Source: an uncultured Oscillospiraceae bacterium (GTDB lineage: Bacteria; Bacillota; Clostridia; Oscillospirales; Oscillospiraceae). Taken from it: a DNA stretch of 6,877 nucleotides. The translations under genes were made by a program, and so were the position numbers. The notes under the pieces are model-generated. The model was not told the origin of the DNA, ran no database searches, and was given only the letters and a program-made list of their open reading frames with translations. Positions 1 to 5,370 of the stretch are shown piece by piece; position 1 is the stretch's first letter; every line of letters begins with the position of its first letter. The DNA lies in contig CATZYY010000129.1 of the NCBI GenBank assembly GCA_958426425.1, positions 1-6,877 on the forward strand, read 5' to 3'.

Positions 1-969
1 GTCCTCTCTGATCCAGACAAAAAGGCCCGGTATGATCAGTACGGCCATGCGGGCATCGATCCCAATTTTGGGGCCGGTGGCTTTGGCGGCGGGTTCGACG
101 GAGGGTTCGACTTCGGCGACCTGGGAGATATCTTCGGCAGCTTCTTCGGCGGCGGTTTCGGCGGCGCCCGGAGGACCAATCCCAACGCGCCCCAGAGGGG
201 CGAGAGCATTCGATTGTCCGTGGCCATCAGCTTCGAGGAGGCGGCTTTCGGCTGTGAGAAGTCTGTCACCGTGGAGCGGATGGAACCCTGTGATACCTGT
301 CACGGCAAAGGCTGCGCCCCCGGGACCTCCCCGGAGGTGTGCCCGGACTGCCATGGTACCGGCTCGGTCCAGGTGCGGCGGCAGACCCCCATGGGCGTCT
401 TCGCCACCTCCTCCCCCTGTTCCCGCTGCGGCGGCAAGGGCAAGATCATCCATCAGCCCTGCAAGGACTGCCACGGCACCGGCTTTGTGCGGCGGCGCAA
501 GACCATTCAGGCCAGCATCCCCGCCGGCATCGACAACGGCCAGACCATCTCCATCCGGGGCCAGGGCCACGCCGGCAAGAACGGCGGCCCCGCCGGCGAC
601 CTGCTGATTACCATTACTGTCCGGCCCCATGAGCTGTTCCGCCGGGAGGGCACCAGCGTGCTGTGCGAGGCTCCCATCACCTTTGCCCAGGCGGTCCTGG
701 GTGCGGAGCTGGAAATTCCCACCATTGACGGCAAGGTGAAGTACACCCTGCCGGAGGGGACCCAGTCCGGCACCACCTTCCGCCTTAAGGGCAAGGGCAT
801 CCCCTCTCTCAACGGCCGGGGTCGGGGTGACCAGTATGTGACTGTCTACATTGAGACGCCCCGAAACCTGAACAAGGAGCAGAAGGAAGCCCTGAAGAAA
901 TTTGCCGAGACCATGGGCGACAACAACTACGAGGAACAAAAGAAATTTTTTAAGAAATTTAAGAAGTGA
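1..969 (+). CDS. dnaJ: Chaperone protein DnaJ (Hsp40), 5' partial
   Basis: Cytoplasmic co-chaperone that delivers unfolded proteins to DnaK and stimulates its ATPase. The reading frame is open from the first base, so the start lies outside the window. The 322 residues present begin with the end of the J domain (VLSDPDKKARYDQYG), so the HPD motif and about 55 N-terminal residues are missing. Residues about 25-60 are the Gly/Phe-rich region, including a DIFG motif. Four CxxCxGxG zinc motifs follow (CDTCHGKG at about residue 97, then CPDCHGTG, CSRCGGKG, CKDCHGTG), which makes this a type I DnaJ with both zinc centres intact. The two C-terminal beta domains follow, including GDLLITITVRPH and FRLKGKGIPSL. 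The tail is Lys/Phe-rich and ends FFKKFKK. With the missing part the length would be about 380 residues, normal for the family. The next gene starts 8 bases after the stop, so the two are probably co-transcribed. grpE and dnaK would be expected upstream, which is inference. Confidence 0.97.
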   Translation, partial: VLSDPDKKARYDQYGHAGIDPNFGAGGFGGGFDGGFDFGDLGDIFGSFFGGGFGGARRTNPNAPQRGESIRLSVAISFEEAAFGCEKSVTVERMEPCDTCHGKGCAPGTSPEVCPDCHGTGSVQVRRQTPMGVFATSSPCSRCGGKGKIIHQPCKDCHGTGFVRRRKTIQASIPAGIDNGQTISIRGQGHAGKNGGPAGDLLITITVRPHELFRREGTSVLCEAPITFAQAVLGAELEIPTIDGKVKYTLPEGTQSGTTFRLKGKGIPSLNGRGRGDQYVTVYIETPRNLNKEQKEALKKFAETMGDNNYEEQKKFFKKFKK

Positions 970-972
970 GGG
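968..972 (+). promoter_or_regulatory. Ribosome binding site that fixes the start of the PHP phosphatase
   Basis: A GAGGG core overlaps the dnaJ stop codon and sits 5 bases before the ATG at 978. A GTG in the same frame at 966 would put this site inside the gene, so the ATG at 978 is preferred. The overlap with the dnaJ stop suggests translational coupling. Confidence 0.7.
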
Positions 973-977
973 ACAGT

Positions 978-1787
978 ATGTACCTTGCGGATTATCATAC
1001 CCATACCCTGTGTTCGCCGGACGCCAGAAACTCCATGGAGGAGATGGCGGCTGCGGCCATTGCCGCGGGGCTGAATGAAATCTGCTTCACTGAACACATG
1101 GAACCTCTGGAGTGGAACTGTACGATTCCTAAGACAGAGGACTATGACTGGAGCCGCTTGGAGCAGGCCTTTGCCGCTGCCAAGGCTGCCGTAGGGGATG
1201 ACATTCAACTGCGGCTGGGTATCGAGCTGGGGGACGCTCCCTGGGATTTTGCCTGGGCGGAACGGCAGTTGGAGCTGGCCCCGGCACTGGATTTTGTCAT
1301 TGGCTCTATCCACAGTCTGCCGCCTCCGGCGGACAGCAATCTGGCCCTGTATGCCCCTGCCGACGAGGAGGATGCCCGAGCGCGGCTGGGCGACTATCTC
1401 TCCCGGATCGAGCGGATGGTCCGCTGGGGAAAGATTCAGGTAGTGGGACATTTGACACTGCCTCTGCGGTATTTCAACGGACGGAGGGGATTCCGCTTGA
1501 CCTTCGACGAATACCAGGGAGAATTAGAGCGGATTTTGCGGCTGGTGGTGGAGAAGGGCCTGGGCATTGAGCTCAACACCAACCACGGCGATATGCCCCT
1601 GCCCGACGAGAAGTGGCTGCGGATGTACCGCCGCCTGGGCGGAGAGATCATTACCCTGGGCTCTGACGCCCACCGGACGGGCGGCGTGGGCTGCGCCATC
1701 CGGGAGGGACAGGAGCTGCTGCGGAGCTGCGGCTTCCGGCGATTTTGCACTTTTGTACAGGGCAAGCCGATTTGGCATGACCTGTGA
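978..1787 (+). CDS. PHP-domain phosphatase, histidinol-phosphatase HisJ family
   Basis: Predicted metal-dependent phosphoesterase of the PHP superfamily, closest by motif to HisJ/HisK enzymes, which convert L-histidinol phosphate to histidinol in histidine synthesis. The protein is 269 residues, the usual length. Metal-ligand motifs are visible in order: H7-x-H9 in DYHTHTLCSPD, with D15; H40 in CFTEHME; E83 in GIELG; H112 in IGSIHSL; H158 in VVGHLTLPLRY; and D230-x-H232 in LGSDAHR. All the residues expected for a trinuclear metal site are therefore present. No signal peptide is seen, so it should be cytoplasmic. It follows dnaJ by 8 bp and is probably on the same transcript. No his biosynthetic gene is adjacent, so activity on histidinol phosphate is inferred from family. 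Another phosphomonoester substrate is possible, and for that reason I give no gene symbol. The PHP assignment itself is firm. Confidence 0.86.
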   Translation: MYLADYHTHTLCSPDARNSMEEMAAAAIAAGLNEICFTEHMEPLEWNCTIPKTEDYDWSRLEQAFAAAKAAVGDDIQLRLGIELGDAPWDFAWAERQLELAPALDFVIGSIHSLPPPADSNLALYAPADEEDARARLGDYLSRIERMVRWGKIQVVGHLTLPLRYFNGRRGFRLTFDEYQGELERILRLVVEKGLGIELNTNHGDMPLPDEKWLRMYRRLGGEIITLGSDAHRTGGVGCAIREGQELLRSCGFRRFCTFVQGKPIWHDL

Positions 1788-1788
1788 T

Positions 1789-1817
1789 TTGCATTTTTTA
1801 CTTCAAGGTCTTATAAT
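1789..1817 (+). promoter_or_regulatory. Candidate sigma-A promoter upstream of rpiB
   Basis: A perfect TATAAT (-10) at 1812-1817 is preceded, at the ideal spacing of 17 bases, by TTGCAT at 1789-1794, which matches the -35 consensus only in part (TTG). The site begins right after the stop of the PHP gene in an AT-rich patch. The transcript would start at about 1823-1825, directly before the hairpin at 1833-1853. It would drive rpiB and the gene after it. Confidence 0.55.
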
Positions 1818-1832
1818 GGGGCACAGTACCCG

Positions 1833-1860
1833 GGGCCGCCTGCCGGGCGGCCCTTTATTT
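1833..1860 (+). terminator. Intrinsic terminator-like hairpin between the PHP gene and rpiB
   Basis: An 8-bp all-GC stem (GGGCCGCC at 1833-1840 with GGCGGCCC at 1846-1853) and a 5-base loop are followed by TTTATTT. This is the expected shape of a terminator for the dnaJ-PHP transcript. It lies only about 9 bases after the expected start of the candidate promoter at 1789-1817, so it may instead be a 5'-end stabilising hairpin or an early attenuator of the rpiB transcript. Confidence 0.72.
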
Positions 1861-1885
1861 ACATTTTGAAAAGGAGACGGACACT

Positions 1886-2323
1886 ATGAAGATTGCTCTG
1901 GGTTGCGATCACGGCGGTTATGCGCTCAAATGCGACATCAAGGCGCTGCTGGAGAAGCTGGGCCACGAGGTGGAGGATGTTGGCTGCCACTCCACGGAAA
2001 GCTGCGACTATCCCGACTTCGGTGAGGCGGCGGCCCGGGCTGTGGCCGACGGCCGGTGTGAGCGGGGCATCGTCATCTGCACCACCGGTATCGGCATCTC
2101 CATTGCCGCCAACAAGGTCAAGGGCATCCGCTGTGCCCACTGCGCGGACTCTCTGGAGGCGGAGATGACCCGCCGCCACAACGACGCCAACATGATGGCC
2201 ATTGGAGCCGGCTTTACCGGCAAGAACCTGGCCGAGCGGATGGTGGAAGTCTTCCTGACCACCGAGTTTGAGGGCGGACGCCATGCCCGCCGGGTGAACA
2301 AGCTGGACGCCATCCAGCCCTGA
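1886..2323 (+). CDS. rpiB: Ribose-5-phosphate isomerase B
   Basis: Cytoplasmic sugar-phosphate isomerase (RpiB/LacAB family) that interconverts ribose 5-phosphate and ribulose 5-phosphate in the non-oxidative pentose phosphate pathway. The product is 145 residues, normal for the family. Visible hallmarks are D8-H9 in LGCDHGGY, SCDYPDF (Y42), the active-site loop ICTTGIGISIAANK with catalytic Cys65 and Thr67, the RRHNDAN motif (H98, N99, D100), and EGGRHARRV near the C-terminus. E. coli RpiB has CGTGIG where this protein has CTTGIG, a Gly-to-Thr change beside the catalytic Cys. The key residues are unaffected. The start is supported by AAGGAG at 1871-1876, 9 bases upstream. The sequence looks like RpiB rather than the LacA/LacB galactose-6-phosphate isomerase subunits, and there are no lac genes nearby. 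Allose-6-phosphate isomerase activity remains possible. Confidence 0.95.
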   Translation: MKIALGCDHGGYALKCDIKALLEKLGHEVEDVGCHSTESCDYPDFGEAAARAVADGRCERGIVICTTGIGISIAANKVKGIRCAHCADSLEAEMTRRHNDANMMAIGAGFTGKNLAERMVEVFLTTEFEGGRHARRVNKLDAIQP

Positions 2324-2373
2324 AACAGCATTGACTGTTCCGGGGCCGATTCTCCGAAGTGAGGTGAGGCAGT

Positions 2374-3405
2374 ATGCCGCTGACAAAGGGATACCGCAGC
2401 TACCGGGGGCGGGCCCCCAGGGGGAAAATTGCCCTGGCGGTGGTGTTGCTGCTGGTGATTGTGGCCTCCATCGCCGCTATGATCCTGCAGGAGTACTGCG
2501 TAGTCTATGATGCGGAGGGCAACGCCCACCTGGAATTCCCCTGGCAGCGGGAGGAGACGGCCGCCACGGAATCGGAGGAGTCGGAGACGGTGGAAGTAAC
2601 TGTTCAGGAGCCGGAAACCCCTGCCGGGGCCCGGGTCCTGTGGCTGACGGACACGCCACTGACCGGGATATCCGGCCTGGAGAATCTGGCAGAACAAGGC
2701 TATGACGCGGTGGTGGTCACGGTGAAGGACAGCTCCGGCAGTGTGTACTACGACTCTGAAACGGCCTTGCCGGCTGCCCGAAAGGCCGCCGATTCTACGG
2801 CCGAGGCTTTGACAGAGCTGACTGGCAGCGACATTTATACCATCGCTCGGCTGTCCTGCCTGTTGGACAGCCGGGCCGCCAATGCCGACGTAGAGGGCCG
2901 GGGCCTGAAAAATACCGGCGGCTATATCTTCTACGACGGAAACAACCAGAACTGGCTGAACCCCGCCAAGGAAGGGACGCGGACCTATGTGGCGGATCTG
3001 GCGGTAGAGTGTGCCGCTCTGGGCTTTGATGAGATCCTTTTGACAGACTTCTCCTTCCCAACAGTGGGAAAGCTGGATAAGATTCAGTATCCGGAGGCGG
3101 GAAAGGAGCCCAGTCTTGCGGGACTGCTGACCACGCTGCGAGAGGCGCTGGATCAGGCGGGGTATGAGGATGTGGCGCTGTCGGTGGAGCTGCCGGCGGA
3201 GGCGGTACTGACCGGCCGGGATGAGACGGCGGGGCTGGTGCTGTCGGAGATTGCTCCGCTGACCGACCGGATCTATTCCAGAACCATTGCCACCCAGGCA
3301 GAGGCTTTGTGGGAGGCCGTGGAGGCGGCAGGCGGCACGTTGTTCGTGCCGGAGCTGCAAAGTCAGCCCCAGGACTGGGATGCCTATCTGGTGGAAGCAA
3401 ACTGA
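2374..3405 (+). CDS. Membrane-anchored protein with a DUF4015/GHL-like putative glycoside hydrolase domain
   Basis: A 343-residue protein of uncertain function. The N-terminus is basic (KGYRSYRGRAPRGK), followed by one hydrophobic helix at about 19-38 without a cleavage or lipobox motif, so it is probably a type II membrane protein facing outwards. An acidic, Glu/Thr-rich linker covers about 58-83. From about 88 to the end the pattern fits a TIM-barrel of the DUF4015 putative glycosyl hydrolase group: GYDAVVVTVKDSSGSVYY, IYTIARLSCLLD, NWLNP, and AALGFDEILLTDFSFPT. The family motif usually reads like FDYVRFP; here it is TDFSFPT, so residues thought to lie in the active site differ and activity may be lost or altered. 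A GAGG-type site at 2361-2369 precedes the ATG. It starts 50 bp after rpiB with no terminator between, so it is probably co-transcribed. The fold call is moderate, and no substrate can be given. Confidence 0.62.
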   Translation: MPLTKGYRSYRGRAPRGKIALAVVLLLVIVASIAAMILQEYCVVYDAEGNAHLEFPWQREETAATESEESETVEVTVQEPETPAGARVLWLTDTPLTGISGLENLAEQGYDAVVVTVKDSSGSVYYDSETALPAARKAADSTAEALTELTGSDIYTIARLSCLLDSRAANADVEGRGLKNTGGYIFYDGNNQNWLNPAKEGTRTYVADLAVECAALGFDEILLTDFSFPTVGKLDKIQYPEAGKEPSLAGLLTTLREALDQAGYEDVALSVELPAEAVLTGRDETAGLVLSEIAPLTDRIYSRTIATQAEALWEAVEAAGGTLFVPELQSQPQDWDAYLVEAN

Positions 3406-3410
3406 GGAAC

Positions 3411-3450
3411 AACGCACCCCTGGCGGGAATTCCGCCAGGGGTGCGTTTCT
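3411..3450 (+). terminator. Strong terminator between convergent genes, probably bidirectional
   Basis: A perfect 16-bp stem (3411-3426 with 3432-3447) and a 5-base loop, starting 5 bases after the stop of the + strand gene. On the + strand it is followed by a T-rich stretch (TTTCTCTGTTTG). Read on the - strand it lies just past the HAD gene stop, with a weaker T tract (GTTGTTCC). It probably ends the rpiB transcript and also stops the HAD transcript. Confidence 0.9.
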
Positions 3451-3464
3451 CTGTTTGATTACGG

Positions 3465-4235
3465 TCAGGCGCCGTGGGCCAAAGCGGGATTTACCTGGTC
3501 CAGCCAGTCTACCAGAGCCCCCATGTGATCAATGACCACGTCCGGCAGCTCGGCCTCGGCGCCGACGCCCGCATCCTTCTGGGCGGAGAGGAAGGAGCCG
3601 ATCTGCACGGATTTACCGAAGCCCGCCCGCTTGGAGCCGATAATGTCCCGGGAGACGGTGTCTCCCACATAGACACAGTTTTCCGCCGCCACCTGCATTT
3701 GCCGCAGGGAGATGCGGAAGATCTCCGGATGGGGCTTGCGGTAGCCGGTGACGCTGGATACCGTCACATCTTCCATATAGGAACGAATGCCATACTGCTC
3801 CAGAACGTCAAAGACATTGTACAAAGAGGCATTGTTGGAGATAATACCCAGATGATAACCTCGCTGGTGCAGCGCCTCCAGGGTCTCCGGCACGTCAGGC
3901 CGCAGTTCCCGGTGATAGAAGGTGACCTCCCACAGGTTGGCCAGGGTCTCCGCCATGGGAACCAGCTTTTCCCGGGGAAAGTGGAAATCCCGAAGATAGA
4001 ACTCCGGCCAGATCTCTTCCGGCTTTTTTTCCAGCCAGACTTGCTCGCTCCAGGCCTTGTATGCCTTTACTCCAGCAAAGACCTTTTCACGAAATTCCTC
4101 AGGAGAGCAGCCTGGTTCCAGCCCGCCGGCGCGAAGAGTCTCCATTAGGCGGGTTACTACCAAAGCCGAGGTTTCTTCATTGTACCAGATATCCTCTAAA
4201 GTGCCTCCCATGTCAAATAATACGGTATTCAGCAT
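3465..4235 (-). CDS. HAD-superfamily hydrolase, subfamily I (C1-type cap)
   Basis: A 256-residue cytoplasmic protein with the haloacid dehalogenase fold, typically a phosphatase acting on small phosphorylated metabolites. Motif I is FDMGGTLED with nucleophile D8. The second Asp of the usual DxDGT is Gly10. Residues about 15-110 form a helical insertion consistent with a C1 cap. Motif II is GIISNN (S133), motif III is YRKPHPEIF (K167), and motif IV is VYVGDTVSRDIIG (D192, D197). Loss of the general acid/base Asp in motif I is unusual for a phosphatase. Phosphonatase-type members also lack it, so the reaction cannot be assigned. The start is supported by AAAGGAGG at 4245-4252, 9 bases upstream. 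It is a single-gene transcription unit, with a terminator shared with the convergent gene and a long AT-rich control region upstream. Family call firm, substrate unknown. Confidence 0.87.
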   Translation of the reverse strand: MLNTVLFDMGGTLEDIWYNEETSALVVTRLMETLRAGGLEPGCSPEEFREKVFAGVKAYKAWSEQVWLEKKPEEIWPEFYLRDFHFPREKLVPMAETLANLWEVTFYHRELRPDVPETLEALHQRGYHLGIISNNASLYNVFDVLEQYGIRSYMEDVTVSSVTGYRKPHPEIFRISLRQMQVAAENCVYVGDTVSRDIIGSKRAGFGKSVQIGSFLSAQKDAGVGAEAELPDVVIDHMGALVDWLDQVNPALAHGA

Positions 4236-4405
4236 GGCTGTTTTCCTCCTTTATAAGGCGGTTTGGAAACCATGCTAGGTCCAGTCCGCCGGGTGTTGTC
4301 TATTGCCGGTTCACGCCATGAGGTCGGGAATGCTGTGATTCCGTACAGCAAAATGCCTGGTATGCCGATAAGTGGGTCAAAGATGTGCGCAAGATCTTAA
4401 AATTT

Positions 4406-4418
4406 CGCAAACGTTTTC
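4406..4418 (-). promoter_or_regulatory. LacI/CcpA-family operator-like site 1
   Basis: The + strand reads CGCAAACGTTTTC, centred on the CpG at 4412-4413. Its flanks extend the inverted symmetry, with about 10 of 13 positions per half matching. The central CpG with A-rich and T-rich arms is the hallmark of LacI-family operators (PurR, CcpA/cre). It differs from the Bacillus cre consensus TGWAANCGNTNWCA at two positions and is closer to the E. coli PurR box. It lies just downstream of one promoter candidate for the HAD gene and inside another, a position suited to repression. Confidence 0.5.
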
Positions 4419-4430
4419 AAGATTTAATTT

Positions 4431-4460
4431 AAGGTAACACCAAAAAGTACATTTTGTCAA
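4431..4460 (-). promoter_or_regulatory. Candidate promoter P1 for the HAD gene
   Basis: Read on the - strand, a perfect TTGACA (-35) occupies 4455-4460. The best -10 is poor: TACCTT at 4431-4436 with 18-base spacing. Start would be near 4424, giving a leader of about 190 bases and placing operator-like site 1 at about +12. An alternative is TTGAAA (4415-4420) with TAAGAT (4394-4399) at a short 15-base spacing, which would contain site 1. Confidence 0.35.
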
Positions 4461-4468
4461 GAAGAAAA

Positions 4469-4494
4469 AATATTTTTTTGCAATATTTTTTTGC
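4469..4494. repeat. Perfect 13-bp tandem duplication
   Basis: AATATTTTTTTGC occurs twice in a row (4469-4481 and 4482-4494) without mismatch. It sits between the two operator-like sites, upstream of promoter candidate P1. Read on the - strand it gives two A7 tracts 13 bp apart, which could act as an UP element or a bent-DNA segment. Slippage duplication is the simplest origin. Confidence 0.85.
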
Positions 4495-4515
4495 TATAAG
4501 CAGAAATTTAATAAA

Positions 4516-4544
4516 ATTATAAAACTTATTTGAAAAAATCAAAA
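4516..4544 (-). promoter_or_regulatory. Candidate promoter P2 for the HAD gene
   Basis: Read on the - strand, a perfect TATAAT lies at 4516-4521, with a weak TTTTGA at 4539-4544 (17-base spacing) or TTGATT at 4537-4542 (15-base spacing). It is in the AT-rich core, directly downstream of operator-like site 2. Chance matches to TATAAT are more likely in such AT-rich DNA. Confidence 0.35.
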
Positions 4545-4545
4545 A

Positions 4546-4558
4546 CGCAAACGTTCTC
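4546..4558 (-). promoter_or_regulatory. LacI/CcpA-family operator-like site 2
   Basis: The + strand reads CGCAAACGTTCTC, identical to site 1 at 12 of 13 positions and displaced by exactly 140 bp. It is less symmetrical in its flanks. It lies just upstream of the minus-strand promoter candidate with TATAAT at 4516-4521. Two matching sites on either side of the promoter region suggest a looping repressor or one regulator acting on two promoters, which is inference. Confidence 0.42.
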
Positions 4559-4611
4559 GCATAGACCCAGGAAAACACTGCATACACAGGATAAGAGACC
4601 CCTCCCAGATA

Positions 4612-4654
4612 AAAAAGAAGGGCCCGGCCTCTACGGGGCCGGGCCCTTCTTTTT
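4612..4654 (-). terminator. Intrinsic terminator of the liv operon
   Basis: An 18-bp stem (4612-4629 with 4637-4654) with a GC-rich core (GGGCCCGGCC type) and a 7-base loop, starting 3 bases past the livF stop. On the - strand the descending arm ends in a T6 run, the standard intrinsic terminator. The + strand also ends in T5 followed by AATTAA, so it could terminate + strand transcripts as well, though no + gene ends here. Confidence 0.93.
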
Positions 4655-4656
4655 AA

Positions 4657-5370
4657 TTAATTCCGGTGTTTGCCTAGGTAGGCTTCCTTGACCTTTTCAT
4701 TGGCCAACAGCTCGGCACCGGTGCCGCTCATGGTAATGCGGCCGGTCTCCAGCACGTAGGCAAGATCCGCGGTTTTCAGGGCCATATTGGCGTTCTGCTC
4801 AATCAGCAGTACGGTGACGCCCTGGCGGTTGATTTCCTGAATGATGGAGAAAATGTCCTGAACTACCAGGGGGGCAAGGCCCAGAGAGGGCTCATCCAGC
4901 ATCATCAACTGGGGACGGGACATCAGCGCCCGGCCTACGGCCAGCATTTGCTGCTCGCCGCCGGAGAGGGTGCCGGCCAGCTGCCAGCTGCGCTCCTCCA
5001 GACGGGGAAACAGCTCATAGACCCATTTCAGGTCCTTTTCAATCTCTGCCTTGTCCTTGCGCAGGTATGCGCCGATCTTCAGATTCTCCACAACAGTCAG
5101 ATCCGCAAAGACCCGCCGTCCTTCGGGGCTCATGGCGATGCCCGCCGACACGATCTTGTCAATGGGTTTGCCCAGCATTTCTTGACCATTCCAGAGAATG
5201 GAGCCGGCGCTGGCCTTGACCAGGCCGGTGATGGTCCGCAGGGTGGTGGACTTGCCGGCGCCGTTGGCACCGATCAACGTCACGATCTTGCCGTCCGGCA
5301 CCTCCAGGGAGATGCCTCGAAGGGCCTGGATGCCGCCATAATTTACATGGAGGTTTTCAATTTTAAGCAT
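4657..5370 (-). CDS. livF: Branched-chain amino acid ABC transporter ATP-binding protein LivF
   Basis: One of the two ATPases of the branched-chain (or other hydrophobic) amino acid importer, bound to the inner face of the membrane. The protein is 237 residues, typical for LivF. Walker A is GANGAGKST (34-42), the ABC signature is LSGGEQ (135-140), Walker B is LMMLDE (155-160), and the end of the domain has LLIEQNANMAL. In that segment the switch His is replaced by Gln, as in E. coli LivF. The SPEGRRVF stretch (81-88) is typical of the family. The start chosen gives MLKIENLHVNYGG. The frame extends 24 codons further upstream, but that part lies in livG and looks non-coding. The start overlaps the livG stop by 8 bp, with only a weak GGGGGTGG-like site at 5377-5384, pointing to translational coupling. 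It is the last gene of the operon. Substrate range cannot be read from the ATPase. Confidence 0.92.
   Translation of the reverse strand: MLKIENLHVNYGGIQALRGISLEVPDGKIVTLIGANGAGKSTTLRTITGLVKASAGSILWNGQEMLGKPIDKIVSAGIAMSPEGRRVFADLTVVENLKIGAYLRKDKAEIEKDLKWVYELFPRLEERSWQLAGTLSGGEQQMLAVGRALMSRPQLMMLDEPSLGLAPLVVQDIFSIIQEINRQGVTVLLIEQNANMALKTADLAYVLETGRITMSGTGAELLANEKVKEAYLGKHRN

Larger units (their letters stand above)
4236..4656. other. Gene-free 420-bp control region between livF and the HAD gene
   Basis: I find no credible gene here. From 4612 to 4656 it holds the livF terminator. From about 4390 to 4560 it is strikingly AT-rich against the GC-rich surroundings and holds two operator-like sites, a tandem 13-bp repeat and minus-strand promoter candidates, all described separately. 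From 4253 to about 4390 it is GC-neutral DNA that would form a leader of about 150-190 bases for the HAD gene. That leader has a short inverted repeat (GGTTT/AAACC, 4260-4271) just upstream of the ribosome site, and two overlapping weak hairpins (GGAAT/ATTCC at 4327-4342 and GCTGT/ACAGC at 4332-4349) that cannot both form. I recognise no known riboswitch class in it. Confidence 0.7.

Noticed and set aside
289..510. Repeated CxxCxGxG units as a possible nucleotide repeat array
   Set aside because: These are the four zinc-binding motifs of DnaJ, a protein-level repeat and not a DNA repeat element.
966..1787. GTG at 966 as the start of the PHP phosphatase
   Set aside because: It would overlap the dnaJ stop and place the good GAGGG ribosome site inside the gene. 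The ATG at 978 has the right spacing and gives the standard family N-terminus.
2324..2339. AACAG/CTGTT inverted repeat after rpiB as a terminator
   Set aside because: The stem has only 5 bp and no T tract follows. It does not separate rpiB from the next gene.
2008..3417. 469-codon open frame on the - strand
   Set aside because: It lies opposite rpiB and the membrane protein gene, has an Arg/Gln/Leu/Gly-rich composition with no recognisable domain, and has no convincing ribosome site. It is an artefact of GC-rich codon use.
3474..4148. 224-codon + strand frame opposite the HAD gene
   Set aside because: The HAD gene has all its motifs and a strong ribosome site on the other strand. This frame shows no domain.
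4229..4273. 14-codon leader ORF overlapping the start of the HAD gene on the - strand
   Set aside because: Its ATG has no ribosome site, and the stretch contains the HAD gene's own ribosome site, so the sequence is explained without it.
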